A DNA stretch of 64,000 nucleotides from Colocasia esculenta (GCA_014218235.1 CM024753.1:1798001-1862000); one strand, 5' to 3'. Counted from the stretch's first letter, positions 13,381 to 25,249 are shown. The notes: a model not told the origin generated them from the letters alone. Numbers and translations: made by a program.

Positions 13381-14739
13381 CACCGCCGATTGTCACTACC
13401 AGTCGCCACTGCCCTCATATAAGATTATTGCACTTGTTGTAAGTAAATCTTTCACTACTAGAATTTTCTTTAAAAAAATTAAAATATATATATATGTAGT
13501 CTTTTTTAAACTCTTAGTGACTTAATTTAGTCAAGATCATTAAGTTCAATAAGGAAAAAAAGAGCGACAACTGGCAATAAATTTCTAATCAAGGAAGATG
13601 TATAGTTGCGAATTACCCGATCTATGAAAAAGTTATTTTGATAGTTCTTCTTAAAAAGATTTCGAGGCCGGGCTTATTTGATAATCAAATAAATTATTTA
13701 TTAAACTTTAGAGAGTGAGATGGTTGATTATAACTTATCAATATTGTTAGAAATAAATTTTTGATACTTTTTTATCAAATTATTTTTAAAATAAAAATTG
13801 ATAATTAAAAATTATCAGACTTTATCAAGTTATCGAAGTGGTCTTATTATAGATCTTGGATCGTGGGATTACATAATTACATTTGAAAGGCAGTGACCAT
13901 ATCTAAAGATTACGAACATAATAGGTGTTGTCTTAATGTTCTTTTCTTTTTTTTTTCCAAAAGCAATCAACAAGGGTTTTGTCCATTCAACCTAAAAGAA
14001 ACCCTTTTCAACGTTGAAATGAGTACAAATTAAATGTTTATGGTTTTATTTTTTAAAATCTAGATCATGATTTTGGGGCCCTAATTACAAACGTAATCTA
14101 ACGCCCATGATCATAATTTTAGTTTTTTTTTTTTGCGAAATATAAGACGTATTTCACATGTTTAGAAAGGATGATCAAACTTGTCTGCAGATCAGATATC
14201 TATGATTACGATGTCCAAAATAAACTATTCCCAAAATATCTCGTTGATCTCCCTCTAGTTAAAACTTATGGAAATTTTGCATGTCGGGATGTGTGAATAG
14301 TGAATTTAAGATAAAAGTAATGTTTGTTGCCCGCTTACTAATTAATTAGGGTGGTACATAAATATGACTATGATAGAACGCGACAACAAACAACCATGTA
14401 ACACCTTATCATATTTGAATGAGATATAAAAATAAAAAAAAGGGGCAAGGTGTCATTTGTCCATTTCTAGTGGGTGGGCATAATTATAATGATGTCAATC
14501 AACATAACTAACAATTATATCACATCTTAATCATAACTGAATGAGATGTAATACGATTAATGGAGTGGAGGGCTAATAATGAGGCATAACCCATGGTTGC
14601 CAAAATAAAAATCTTAATCTTGAAATCCGAAGAAAGAACACACCATATTGTGGCGCATCAACTAAGTATCCGACATTAATATCTCGGTTAAATGTTCGGA
14701 TATTAATTCCATCCACAATCCTCGCTGCAGGAGAGGCCA

Positions 14740-15010
14740 CGTCCGGTGGAGGGGGATCAGACCGTCCATCTAGGCGGCACTTTTGGATGGACGGCCTGGA
14801 TCGCACGACTGGTTTGGGTCCACCCCGGTACGGACAGCGACCACAGGAGGAGGGGCCCACGGGTTTGAGCGGTCAAGTAAACGGGCCCTACCTGGGCCGC
14901 ATCCACGAGTCTTCGGTCAACAACGGCCCAAGGATTCTGTCTACGGAAATCGATTCCCACCGTAGCTGGGTGCTGCAGAATTTTCAACACATCCTCTATT
15001 TAAAAAAAAA
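14740..15010. promoter_or_regulatory. Promoter-like GC-rich segment without a recognised gene
   Basis: Contains a GGCCACGTC word, GGGCCCAC and TGGGCC/GGCCCA boxes of the plant site II type, a 9-bp inverted repeat (CCGTCCATC...GATGGACGG, about 14762-14794), and CTATTTAAAA at 14996-15005 as a possible TATA box. No credible coding sequence follows within about 1 kb. It may be a promoter remnant or a promoter carried by a transposon. Confidence 0.25.
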
Positions 15011-15530
15011 AAATTAAAACAGGGGGGAAATTCCAAAGGCAGGTGGAGCCCACAAGAGGATGGGGGTGGGAGGGTAGGTGATCACCTTTTCCTTGCAAGA
15101 CTCATTCACAAAGAGAGACTTTGCCAAGGACTTTGGGCATTTGTGGACAATTCGAAGTTGGTGAAGAGGAGGGGATATGAGAGAGATGGTTTTGTCTGTA
15201 TTCTTTGCTAGGCCCCTTCTGATGATGTCCACATGAATGCCCTTCTTGAGGGTGGACAAGTTTTATGGGGGATCATATCTGAACCATTAGATGATAATTC
15301 TATGTTACTACCCCATTTTTGTCACCCCTGTTTAAGAACAAAGTTTGATTGTCTAGGTAGTGGAATGGTGAGAAGAACTTGAGCCAAGAGCTCTTGAGCT
15401 TGGAAGATTCTTTCAAATGTTACTTTAACTTCGTTATGCTTTGTATTTTCCTGATATCTTGTTAGTAGCTAAGATGCCATAAATTACATGAGTATTAAGA
15501 GAAGATGTACACAAGTAGCACATATAGATG

Positions 15531-15664
15531 TAAGAAATATTTATTGCACTTGTCAATTACACGTAACACTCCCAATAACCAATGCAATATATTGTGTCCA
15601 CCCAACAAAAAATAAAAAGTATATTAAAAAGTACAATTGACAAGTGTAATAAATATTTCTCTTA
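15531..15664. mobile_element. MITE, about 130 bp, with about 28-bp inverted ends
   Basis: The left end GAAATATTTATTGCACTTG is mirrored at the right end (CAAGTGTAATAAATATTTC). The arms agree over roughly 28 bases with one or two mismatches. No coding capacity. A TAA/TTA flank is possible but not clean. Confidence 0.6.
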
Positions 15665-15953
15665 TTTCTATTGTCCTTGACAGATTATCATTTTGCGTGT
15701 AGTGATAATTGGCCTAGTTAAAATGAATAGAGCATGAATCACAAGGAGCCTACACAACTATGAAGCCAAGGTCTTCCTATACCACCTAAGATCCAATCTC
15801 AATCACAAGTAACCCTAACCAAGGTGTACCATTGACTTGTTAGAGCAAACGTTTAAGTTTTCTTAGTAGTGGAAAATTGGTATGCTCCAAAGGAAAATAA
15901 TGATTAAACTTAGTGTTTTCAAATGATATCCCTAGGTTTTTATTAATGCCAAT

Positions 15954-16155
15954 TGTTAACGTATGTACAGTTGTCTGTACAGTTGTCTGCTATTCTTAGG
16001 AGATTCTCTAGCTGTATATCCTTACGAGATTCTCTAGCTGTCTTGCCCTTCTTTGGGCCTTGCCCTACTCTGGGCCTTGCCCTACCTTGGGCTTTTGTAC
16101 ATCAATAATATATTGTGTGCATAATACAAACATTATTCATTCCACAAATCGTTCA
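15954..16155 (+). repeat. 5' LTR of the copia element
   Basis: Starts TGTTAACG and ends ...TTCA, immediately before the primer-binding site. It is built partly from short direct duplications: GTACAGTTGTCT twice, GAGATTCTCTAGCTGT twice, and a roughly 17-nt TTGCCC...TGGGCC unit three times. The start matches the 3' LTR remnant at 21037. Confidence 0.75.
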
Positions 16156-16168
16156 TGGTATCAAGACC
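16156..16168 (+). promoter_or_regulatory. Primer-binding site, initiator tRNA-Met type
   Basis: TGGTATCAAGACC follows the LTR. The first eight bases match the initiator tRNA-Met complement used by most plant copia elements; the remainder has diverged. Confidence 0.7.
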
Positions 16169-16789
16169 TCCCGCTCTCAGCTTCCGCGTCAGGCCGGCGT
16201 TGCCGACCGCCGCTTCCAGCTTCTGCGTCAGGTCGAGCGTCAGTCGGCTTCCCCGTCGTCGCGTCAGCCGTGAGTCAGTCGGCTTCCGCGTCGTCGGGTT
16301 GCTCCCACCCACCCGGCGTCCGCCTATTCCGGTTCGTCGCGGCGTCCCCGTCCCCGGCATTCTGAGCGCAGTTTACGTGTCGTCGGGCCGTTTCTCCTCC
16401 GCGTCAGGTCGTGCTGTCCCCCGGGCGGCGCGTGCGGACGTTCCCCGTCCTTGCCTGCTCGGCGTCGTGCGGATCTTCCACCTCTTCTCCTCCTCCGCTG
16501 CTGCGTACGGGTGCTCGCTGGTCCTCATCTCCTTCTGTCCGACGACCGCTCCTCTCCAGTTTTCCCCTGTTCCTGGGTCCGGTCGCTGTTCGCACGGTGA
16601 GGCATCTCCCTCTGGTCCATCCGCTGCTCCCTGCTCTCCGGGTTCTCCCTGTTCCCGCCTGGTCACTGCTGCAAGCCAGTTTAGCTTGGTTGCGCATGGT
16701 CTGTGGTAGGATCTGGTCACCTCCCGAAAGCCCCCTTGGAGATCCGGTCACCAGTCCCTGCATAAGGAAGTTGTCACCATCCTTCGGTT

Positions 16790-17720
16790 GCTTATTATTA
16801 TGGCCTCTCCCGTCAGTACGATGGGTATTCCGAAAATGGATGTGCAGCTTATGGGTGCAGAAATTATGCTGTGTGGGCTGCGACTATTCGAAGTAACCTT
16901 CGAACTGCTCGTTTATGGGGTTCGTAGACGAAGCATCACAAGTAAAGATGGTAGTAAAGAGGACAGTACTGTCTCTTGCCCACAGAGTTGGGGTGATATT
17001 GATGAATTGTCATGGGATATATTTTTCGCTCTGTTGACCCCTCTATTCGTTTGGATCTTTTAGAGTCTACTACGTCTCGAGCACAGTGGACTTATCTTAC
17101 CAAACGTTATGTTCAATCTAGTGGAGCTCGTGAATATCAACTCCGTAGTGAGCTTGACGTCTCCGTCAAGGTGAGCTATCGATTCAAGAGTTTTTTTGGT
17201 CGACTTCGGCGTATCTGGTCAGAGTTGGATGCCATGCATGTCAGTGGACGAGTTTCCACGTGCTCCTGTGGTCAACAGCGAGATCGGCAACAACTATATC
17301 ATTTCTTGATGCGTTTACGTCCTGATTTTGAAGCACTCCGAGCTCAGCTTCTTCATAGATCTCCTCTACCAAGTCTAGATGATGCACTCACTGAACTTAT
17401 TGCAGAAGAGACTCGTTTACGGGCCTTGGGACTCCTGTCACTCCCTCCGAGACTGTTTTTGCTGCTGTCTCTCGTCCCCCATCCTCAGAACCATCCCCAT
17501 CTATACTGGACACACCAAGACTTCTCGCATCATGGACTCCTTGGCACATTGGCGATGGCACATTGACATCACTTTACTGCAAATACTGTCGCAATCGTGG
17601 TCACACCATCGATCAATGTCGAAAACCGCCAACGGAAGGAGCGTCAACGTCAACTTCGCACCACTGCCGCTGTGGTTGACTCCTCAACCCCACTGGCTAC
17701 CGCATCACCTGCAGGGTCTC
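16790..17720 (+). pseudogene. copia gag, frameshifted
   Basis: Begins near ATG 16800. About 16862-16930 encodes NYAVWAATIRSNLRTARLWG in one frame, the usual N-terminal retroelement Gag motif. After a frame change, 17030-17430 encodes SVDPSIRLDLLES, AQWTYLTKRY and LYHFLMRLRPDFEALRAQLL, which is the UBN2-type Gag core. A CCHC zinc knuckle (CKYCRNRGHTIDQC) lies at 17578-17619 in another frame. Gag would form the particle that packages element RNA. At least two frameshifts separate these blocks. Confidence 0.8.
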
Positions 17721-17832
17721 CTGATGTGAATCACTAGCCAGTCAGATACAACAACTTCAGCAACTCCTGCAGACTGCTGGTTTCATTTCTGAACCTTCTG
17801 CTTTGTCTGCTGCCACTGGTACTGCTTCTGCT

Positions 17833-20800
17833 TGGATCTTAGACTCTGGGGCTTCTCACCACATGACTTCTGACAGTTCTCTTCTTGTTGATTGCTCCCC
17901 TGTCCCATCTCATCTTCGATCCACACTGCTGATGGTACCTCTCTTTCTGTCTCGCAGTGTGGCTCTATCACCCCCCCGCTCTCACCCTTCTGGCCACCTT
18001 ACCCTCTCTTCCGTTCTTCATGTTCCCCACCTCCAATGAACCTTGTGTCTGTCAGCCGCCTTGCGGATTATGGATATACTGTCTCATTCACTTCTTCTTC
18101 TTGTGATGTGCAGGATCCACGTACCGGCCAGAGGATTGGAACAGGTCATAGAGTGGGTGGCCTCTACTGTTTGGACAAACTGCATCTTCCTCCTTCGGCG
18201 CTGACGGTGTCCTGCATCTCGGAGTCCTTCCCCCACCTCTGCTGACCTTTGGCATCGTCGCTTAGGTCATCCGTCAGAATCCCGTCTCCGATCTCTTTTT
18301 AAAACCGGAGTCTTAGGTCCTAGTATGCCCTTGTCCCTATCTCATTGTGAGAGCTGTCAACTTGCTAAACATACGCTCTTCCTTTTTTCCTCCCGCGAGT
18401 CTAGTGCCACGTCTCCTTTTGAGTTAGTCCACTCTGACATTTGGGGACCTTCCCCCTTCCTTCTATGACTGGTTACTTGTATTATGTCAGCTTTGTGGAT
18501 GATTGTACGAGGTTTACATGGGTTTATCTTCTTCATCGAAGGTCTGATCATTTTATCTATTTATCGCCAGTTTACTGAGATGGTGTACTCATTTTCACTG
18601 TCGTATAAAGGTTCTTCGAACTGATGGTGCTCGTGAGTATCTTTCCTCTGACCTTCGCCGTGTTCTTTCCTCCCATGGAACACTTCCTCAACTCTCTTGC
18701 CCTTATACCCCGCAACAGAATGGTGTGGCAGAGCGCAAGCATCGTCATATCCTTGAGACAACCCGCACCCCTACTTTTCTCTGCCTCCGTTCCTCGTGCC
18801 TTTTGGGCTAGGCTGTCCTCACTTCGGTATTTCTCATCAATATCACCCCCTCCTCAATTTTGTCCGGATCCACCCCCTACGAGCAGCTTTACTCTCATTC
18901 ACCAGACTATAGCCGACTACGTAGTTTTGGATGTATTGCTATGTGTTTTTGCCACCTACTGAACGTACCAAACTTTCACCTCGAGCCGTTAAGTGTGTTC
19001 TTCTTGGCTACAGTCCTGAGCACTCTGGTATCGCTGCTATGATCCCCCTGCTCGTCGTCTTCGGATCTCTCGTCATGTCACCTTCCTTGAGCATGTCCCC
19101 TTCTTCCCCACTAGCTCTCAAGATCTCTCCTTTCTTCAATCTTCTTATCCCTCTTCTTCCTCCATCACTCCTGGCCTTCCCGTCTTCTCCCCCTCCGCTG
19201 AGTCATCACCTTCTCCGGACCCCCCAGACCCTGAATCCTCCGCTGAGTCATCTCCTTCTCCATCTCTCGTTAACCCGACTCCGAGCAGACACATCTCTGC
19301 ATTGGAAGATACTTCAAACTCTTCAGTTGAGGCTACTCCTGCTCCTGCTTCCTCCCTCGCCGGTTTTGGATCCACCTCGGCGTTATCCTCAGCGGTCTCA
19401 CCGCCCTCCTGACAGGCTTGGTTATGATCCTACTGACTTTTACTATCCTCAGTTTTCTGCCTTCCTTACAGCCATACACTCTCATCAGGAGCCCCAGAGT
19501 TATCGCCAAGCTGTTCAGTTCCTGAATGGCGCCAGGCAATGGAGGAGGAGCTTCACGCTCTTCAGAGACACACACTTGGGATGTTGTACCGCTTCCATCC
19601 AACGTCTCTCCTATCAGTTGCAAGTGGATATACAAAATTAAGACCAAGGCTGATGGCTCCATTGAATGCCACAAAGCACGTCTCGTGGCTCGTGGCTTCT
19701 CTCAGAGTATGGCATCGACTATGAGGAGACCTTCGCCCCTGTGGCAAAGATGACTACTGTCCGTACGTTACTGGCTGTTGCTGCCAGTCGTAGTTGGCCG
19801 CTCTACCAACTTGATGTCAAGAATGCTTTTCTTCATGTGAGCTCAAAGAGGAAGTCTACATGCAACCTCCTCCTGGTGTCTCTACCCCGACAGGACATGT
19901 CTGTCGTCTCCGCAAGGCCATCTATGGACTCAAACAGGCCCCTCGTGCCTGGTTTGATCGATTTCGCCGTGCTGTTATTGAGGCTGGCTTCCAGGAGAGC
20001 TCTGAAGACTAGCACTATTTGTTCTGACTCTCCTCATGGTCGAGCCATCTTACTTCTCTATGTTGATGACATGGTTATCACTGGTGATGACTCAGCTGCC
20101 ATTGCCTCTCTCAAGACGCATCTTCAGCAACATTTTGATATGAAGGATATGGGCTTTCTTCGCTATTTTCTTGGCTTAGAGGTTGCCTACTCTTCTCGGG
20201 GATACCTATTATCTCAGCAGAAGTATATCACTGACATTCTTCAAGGCTGCCTTATCCGACACCCGAACGGTAGACACACCTATGGAACTACATGTGAAGC
20301 TTCGCCCAACCGATGGTGTTCTGTTAGACGATCCTACACGGTATCGTCAACTGGTTGGTGCTTTGGTCTATCTTACCATTTCGCGCCCTGATATTGCTCA
20401 TACTGTTCATGTTTTAAGCCAATTCGTGAGCGCCCCTACCTCAGTACACTATGCTGCTCTCTTACGCGTTCTTCGCTATCTCCGTGCACTATTCATCGTT
20501 CCCTTTTCTTTTCTTCCACCTCTCCCTGGAACTCCGTGCCTACTCTGATGCCGATGGGCAGGTGACCCCTCGGATCGTCGCTCCACCACAGGATATTGTA
20601 TTTTTCTTGGGGTCTTCACTGATCTCCTGGCGCAGCAAGAAACAAGCAGTCGTATCTCGTTCCAGTACTGAGGCTGAATATCGAGCTATGGCTGACACCT
20701 CCGCTGAGGTTATTTGGTTACGTCGACTCCTTCCATCGTTTGGGGTTGATGTTCGCACTTCGACTCCCCTACACTGCGATAACAAGAGCTCTCTTCAGAT

Positions 20801-20993
20801 TGCAAGCAATCCTGTTTTCCATGAGAGGACAAAGCACATTGAGATTGACTGTCATTTTGTTCGTCATCATTACCTAGCTGGCACTCTTTCTCTCCCTCAT
20901 GTCTCCTCGGCCGAGCAGCTCGCTGATCTGTTTACGAAGTCGCAGACTACTCCAAGGTTTCGTGAATTAGTTGGCAAACTCTCTGTCGTATGA
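17833..20993 (+). pseudogene. copia pol: protease, integrase, RT and RNase H, broken
   Basis: Aspartic protease WILDSGASHHMTSD starts at 17833. The pre-integrase block WHRRLGHPS...CESCQLAKH spans about 18247-18373, followed by integrase pieces HSDIWGP (about 18429), YVSFVDDCTRFTWVYL (about 18484) and NGVAERKHRHILETTR (about 18718). RT shows CKWIYKIKTKADGSIECHKA (about 19619), YEETFAPVAKMTTVRTLLA (about 19717) and the catalytic YVDDM at 20059-20073. RNase H shows SSTEAEYRAMA (about 20663) and NPVFHERTKHIEIDCHFVR, and ends at 20993. Frames change many times and stops interrupt, so this is a dead copy. Confidence 0.87.
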
Positions 20994-21024
20994 TCCACCA
21001 TGAGTTTGAGCTGTCTTGCCCTTC

Positions 21025-21036
21025 TTTGGGGGGGGG
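21025..21036 (+). promoter_or_regulatory. Polypurine tract of the copia element
   Basis: TTTGGGGGGGGG directly precedes the 3' LTR start TGTTAACG at 21037. It would prime plus-strand DNA synthesis. Confidence 0.6.
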
Positions 21037-21090
21037 TGTTAACGTATGTACAGTTGTCAAAAGTGTACAGTTGTGGGTGCTATTCTTTTG
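21037..21090 (+). repeat. Truncated 3' LTR of the copia element
   Basis: TGTTAACGTATGTACAGTTG matches the first bases of the 5' LTR. After one 7-base insertion, similarity continues to TGCTATTCTT and then stops. The remaining roughly 150 bp expected of the LTR is absent. Confidence 0.65.
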
Positions 21091-22990
21091 ATCACTTGGG
21101 TAGTCCACCATGTTGAATGTGGAATCTTACTTTAGTGAGAGAGTCTGAATCCCTTAAGTGATTCTAGAAGATCACTTTCAAAGGCATGAAAGAAGAAGGA
21201 GACACTGCCCTTTTCTTGTGTGCTCACTTTTGGCAGTGATAAAATTTTCACCACAAATAATGATGAGAAGTTTGCCACGCAGAATAATGTCTGAAATATA
21301 TATAGGTCAACATTAAGCATGTAGTGATCCTTTCCAAACCAAATGGTGTATCGAGAGAGAAATGTACATGATGCCACTTTATGTGTCTGTTAAAAACAAA
21401 CTTCAATTTTGTAGTCTCGAGTCCAAACTAATCATCGAATATATATAATTTCGTCAACCCAACTATCTGATTAATGCAACATCAACGAAGTGGCACATTA
21501 AATGTCTTCCAATATTAAAATTAAATTAATCCCATCTGCTAACCCGAGGTAGGGTTAGGGTTTCCGTCGGGGGACAAGTTGGGGTCCTTCTCCTTGGCTT
21601 GATGGTGATATCTATCTTGTCTTGTTCTCGCTGGTTTTGAGGGTTTGAACACTGGAGCTGAGGTCACTCCCTCCTCATGATCAGGGTGGTGGCGTTGGTG
21701 GCCTTCGTCCACAACCCACAAGGACGAGGTAGGTGTGTGCGAGTGGGAGATTCCAAGGCATGCAACAAAACAAATGAAGGTGAGGCATCGTTGTAGAGCT
21801 CCATTACAAGGCTTTGGAAATTGGAACCAACGAATCCACACCGTCTTGTACAGTTTTAGATCATCGGCCACTACACATACATAAATACTTGTGTATGGAA
21901 ACGAGAGTACTCCGGTACTGTAACTTCTGCACAGTGTTATCATTAACTCTAGACGTTTCTCACATCTTAAGCCTGTGCTCTTTGGGTCAGTCACATTCTC
22001 ATGATACAGTGGAGGTATTGTACGATGATTTGATATTTGTTTGGTGGTTTCTCCCAAAACAACTAGAGGGTGTCCACGTTCTGGAGGCCTTTGGTTTGGT
22101 GGTTTCTTCCCCACACCAGCAGCACCACCTCTGCCTCCTTCCATCATCTCCTACTTGCAGCAGCTGGGTTCTCCCTTTTCACACCGCCCACCGCGTCTTT
22201 CTTTCCCAGCGGCTTTAAGACGAACATTTGGTGGGCAGGGCGAATTGCGTTTCCATCCCCTTCCACTGAGGGGAGTCCAGGTGGGTGCCGAAGGCCTGTC
22301 CACGGAAGCAGCAGCAGGAGGTTCTAGAGGAAGCCTGCTCGGCTGTCCACATTTGAGGTGGGGAGAGCAGCTCTCGCAGGGTGGAGCTTTCATGGCCGAT
22401 GCAAAGCCCGGTCGGACGGTCCTGGGTGGAGGGACCCGACGTGGTTCGTATCTGGCGGCCAAAGTTGTCCGTAGCGCGCGTGCGGTGAGATGCAAAAGGT
22501 TAAAGCTTAAACAGTACTTGGGTGACTGAAGTAGCTGCTCGGTCCATCTGAAGCTACCATCTCAAGAATATGAGTACAACATACACAAGAGCCATGGTAA
22601 ACAAACACCATCAAAGTTGAGCGGGCCTTCTTCCTTCTCCCTTCTCGTCTCAGTTTTACAGTCTTCATGGGGTCCCTTCTCGTCTCTGGAACGTGTCATG
22701 TCTACCATACGTACGTTCCTTTTCTTTCACTATAAAAATGGGTAACAATCGACTTACTGATCATGTGCCACGTCGTCAAAATTAAAGGCCAACACATGGC
22801 ACAGAAGTGATTTATTCGACTTAACTAAAGGGATAAAAGTTTAAACAGAGTTGTGATATTATTCTTATTAACATGAAGTAGACAGCATTCTGTCAGCGAA
22901 TTTAATCCACAAGGAACCATCATGCACATTTCTTTCGTTTTTTTGGTGTTTCGGGAATAAAACAGTTAAAAAGATATCCGTAGGAATATA
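21091..22990. other. Intergenic, no gene recognised
   Basis: Two long overlapping frames occur, 21539-22147 minus (202 aa) and 22041-22529 plus (162 aa). Neither shows a known domain or a clear compositional coding signature, and they lie in one GC-rich patch, so neither is called. Confidence 0.35.
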
Positions 22991-23007
22991 ATATCAGGAA
23001 CATATTA

Positions 23008-23250
23008 CTACAAGGGAGGGCCTTTCGGAGGGCCGGGGTCATGCGAAGGCGGTCTCTGGAGTTTCACAGACAGCAGCTCCCTCGGCAGATGGGATACTTC
23101 GAAGGCCACCGTAGATCCCTGCGCACCCGACTGGAGCGTCCGCAGCGGCCGAGCTCCACGCGCCCCCGGCGAGCAACATATGAGCAGGCAGACGGCCAGG
23201 AGTAGGACTGCCGGAGCATGCAGGCGCCGACGACGACCCAACTGCGACAT
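23008..23250 (-). CDS. Putative small secreted peptide precursor (80 aa)
   Basis: An intronless minus-strand ORF. Residues 1-10 are basic (MSQLGRRRRL). Residues 13-27 are strongly hydrophobic (APAVLLLAVCLLICC) and are followed by a small-residue stretch (SPGARGARP), which together is the layout of a cleavable signal peptide. The middle is variable in character, and the precursor ends in a Pro-rich tail, RPPSHDPGPPKGPPL. That is the usual architecture of plant peptide-hormone precursors. The HDPG-PP part recalls the end of PSY-type peptides, but the sulphated Asp-Tyr site is absent, so no family is assigned. The ATG follows an (AT)n leader, and a second TATATA run lies about 170 nt upstream. 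It could instead be chance, since only 80 codons support it. Confidence 0.45.
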   Translation of the reverse strand: MSQLGRRRRLHAPAVLLLAVCLLICCSPGARGARPLRTLQSGAQGSTVAFEVSHLPRELLSVKLQRPPSHDPGPPKGPPL

Positions 23251-23252
23251 AT

Positions 23253-23255
<3 letters not shown>

Positions 23256-23284
<29 letters not shown>
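23256..23284. repeat. (AT)n microsatellite before the peptide ORF
   Basis: An AT dinucleotide run ending six bases upstream of the peptide ATG on the minus strand. Confidence 0.85.
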
Positions 23285-23292
<8 letters not shown>

Positions 23293-23412
23293 CAGCTGCA
23301 GTACTGGCTGTTGGGCGAAAACCCAGGACAGAGATAGAGAGATAGCAGCGGATCAGAGCAGGCCTTTGGAAGTTGCCTGCAGGGTGTGTGCGGTGGGGGT
23401 TAACTGACACCT

Positions 23413-23431
23413 ATATATATATATATATACT
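23413..23431 (-). promoter_or_regulatory. Possible TATA region of the peptide gene
   Basis: A TATATATATATAGG run on the minus strand, about 165-180 nt upstream of the ATG at 23250. It would give a leader of about 130-150 nt. AT microsatellites are common in this window, so the role is inferred. Confidence 0.25.
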
Positions 23432-24519
23432 TATAAGCGTGCAGTGGGGTTCTCCTCCAACCCTCCGGTATCCGGCACCGTCATCTGAAGCAGCAACATC
23501 GGGAGACCGTGTCGAGAGTTTTGAATGGGTCTCCGCGTAGACCAACCGTCCGTCTATCATGGTGGGCGGTGGCAGGTGGAGAAAATGGCTGGCCACAATC
23601 GATCGTCACTTGTACATATATCTTGTAATAATGCTGCATGCGAATGCTTCGTTAATGTTAATTTAGTTCGTCCTCCCCCAGATGCATGACGTATATAATT
23701 AAGTTGGACCATTTCCTCATACTAGACCTGTGTTAAGTTTCTTTTCTTCATCTAATTAGGAGGATCTTAAAAAAAAATTTAATGGTATTTCCTCCTAGGT
23801 TGTATATTTTGTGATGGTGATGGTAGCTTCGGATCTTAAAATTGTTTTAATGGTATTTATCATGTATGTTAATTATAACTCTCTTATTATTTCGTAGGTC
23901 CCAGATAAAAACTTTTCTTGGTGCTTGGAATTTAACTCTAGTTATATATGTGTGACTTGGTGTACCTAGGATTTTGACTTGTGCATGCTATGAATATTTT
24001 AAGATGGATCCATGCTATCTCCTCCTGGCTATTCCTTTTTCTTAATAGTTTTATTGTAGCTAAACCCGACTCCTCTTTAATTAAAAATATTTTATTATGA
24101 AAGAATTAAAATATTTTATTTTTAAGGTAACATGCCAAATTTTTTAGACCAATCATGTATGCTGTACACACAGATCCACCAAGAGGGCTCACACGCCAAA
24201 AGACAGAGATACCATGTACAACGTCAGCCATTTTGTGGAGCCCAATATAGGAAAATTTTGATGGCTAGAGCCAATTATCCCATCTTGGTCATTCTTTTCC
24301 ATGGGCATATATAAAACCATCAACTTCAAACCCTAGAATACACACTCTCTAGCATGAAAGTGGCAGTACTGTTATCTTGAACAAGATGAGTTTTAATGGC
24401 ATGGGCGGTATTATCAGATCATGATCACAAAGATTATATTGGTCTGGTCATATACTATTAGCACTAAAACATAGGTGAAATATTTGATCTACCTATATAT
24501 GTACATTCTGTGGGGCATG

Positions 24520-24524
<5 letters not shown>

Positions 24525-24557
<33 letters not shown>
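24525..24557. repeat. (AT)n microsatellite
   Basis: A long perfect AT dinucleotide run in intergenic DNA. Confidence 0.9.
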
Positions 24558-24563
<6 letters not shown>

Positions 24564-24785
24564 TTGAGAGGAGCCAAATAACTGATCTTCTCAAACTGCA
24601 TTAAGACTAATAAGATAACAAACAGAACAAAGTACCAGCCTTAAAGTTAAAGCAACAAATATAAATTAATTAACTAACTACTAACATGGAGTTCGAAAGG
24701 CCTATGGAGGATCCCAATTCTTCTCAAGTTCCGATGTATTTCTTTTCTTGCCATTGATCTTCAAATCCTATTTTAATCTTTAAAG

Positions 24786-24909
24786 ACTATGTTTGATATT
24801 TTGATAGACTGAAGATAGAGTGTGATTATCTTCAAAATTTTAAAGATAACCTCATTATTTTGAGGATAACTCCACTCTATACCCAACCTATCCAAATACC
24901 AAACATAGT
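24786..24909. mobile_element. MITE-like inverted repeat, about 124 bp
   Basis: The left end ACTATGTTTGATATTTTGAT is mirrored at the right by ATCCAAATACCAAACATAGT with few mismatches. No coding capacity and no clear target duplication. Confidence 0.5.
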
Positions 24910-25249
24910 TTATGATAGCACTGTCATTGTCTATGTGGTTTCTTGAGAGGTTGAGTTTTCTTCCTCTTTGATGTCTTTCGATAGATCTTCCTTTTCTAAG
25001 ACCTTTACTCGAACTGCGGCTTTTGTATAAGTCCATGCAGTCTGTAGGACTTTCTTTTCTAACTCTTGAAATTGATCAGTTGGTGCTTTTGCTGTTTGGT
25101 TTACAATCCAATTCCCCTCTTGCTTGAAATAAAAAATCTTCCTTTGGTGGTGGTGTCTTTTTAGCATTTCCGGTAGAATTTTTCTCTTTTCTTGCCATAC
25201 TTGGGAGATTCCACCAATATTTTGACTTACTCTTAATGCATTCCTCAAT

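Larger units (their letters stand above)
8906..15530. other. Long intergenic stretch, no gene recognised
   Basis: No conserved protein signature on either strand. It contains a CT microsatellite (10237-10278), an AT microsatellite (12204-12228), a GC-rich island with a TATTATAAAG box near 12660 and a CACGTC element (12480-12790), degenerate AT-rich repeats (13075-13380) and a promoter-like segment (14740-15010). The two GC islands could be remnants of gene 5' ends, but no coding region follows either. Confidence 0.4.
15954..21090 (+). mobile_element. Degenerate Ty1/copia LTR retrotransposon
   Basis: Order from 5' to 3': a 202-bp LTR (15954-16155), a primer-binding site starting TGGTATCA directly after it, gag, a CCHC knuckle, protease, integrase, reverse transcriptase, RNase H, a polypurine tract and the start of a 3' LTR. 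That protease-integrase-RT-RNase H order defines Ty1/copia. Every domain is present but spread over several reading frames with stops, so the copy cannot make a full Gag-Pol. The 3' LTR is recognisable for only about 55 bp. Confidence 0.88.

Noticed and set aside
21539..22147. 202-codon minus-strand open frame
   Set aside because: No recognisable motif, odd composition, and it overlaps a plus-strand frame in the same GC-rich patch. Kept only as a note.
22151..22495. Cys-containing minus-strand frame that first suggested a cysteine-rich peptide
   Set aside because: No signal peptide, and Cys spacing does not match EPF-like or other known cysteine-rich peptide families.
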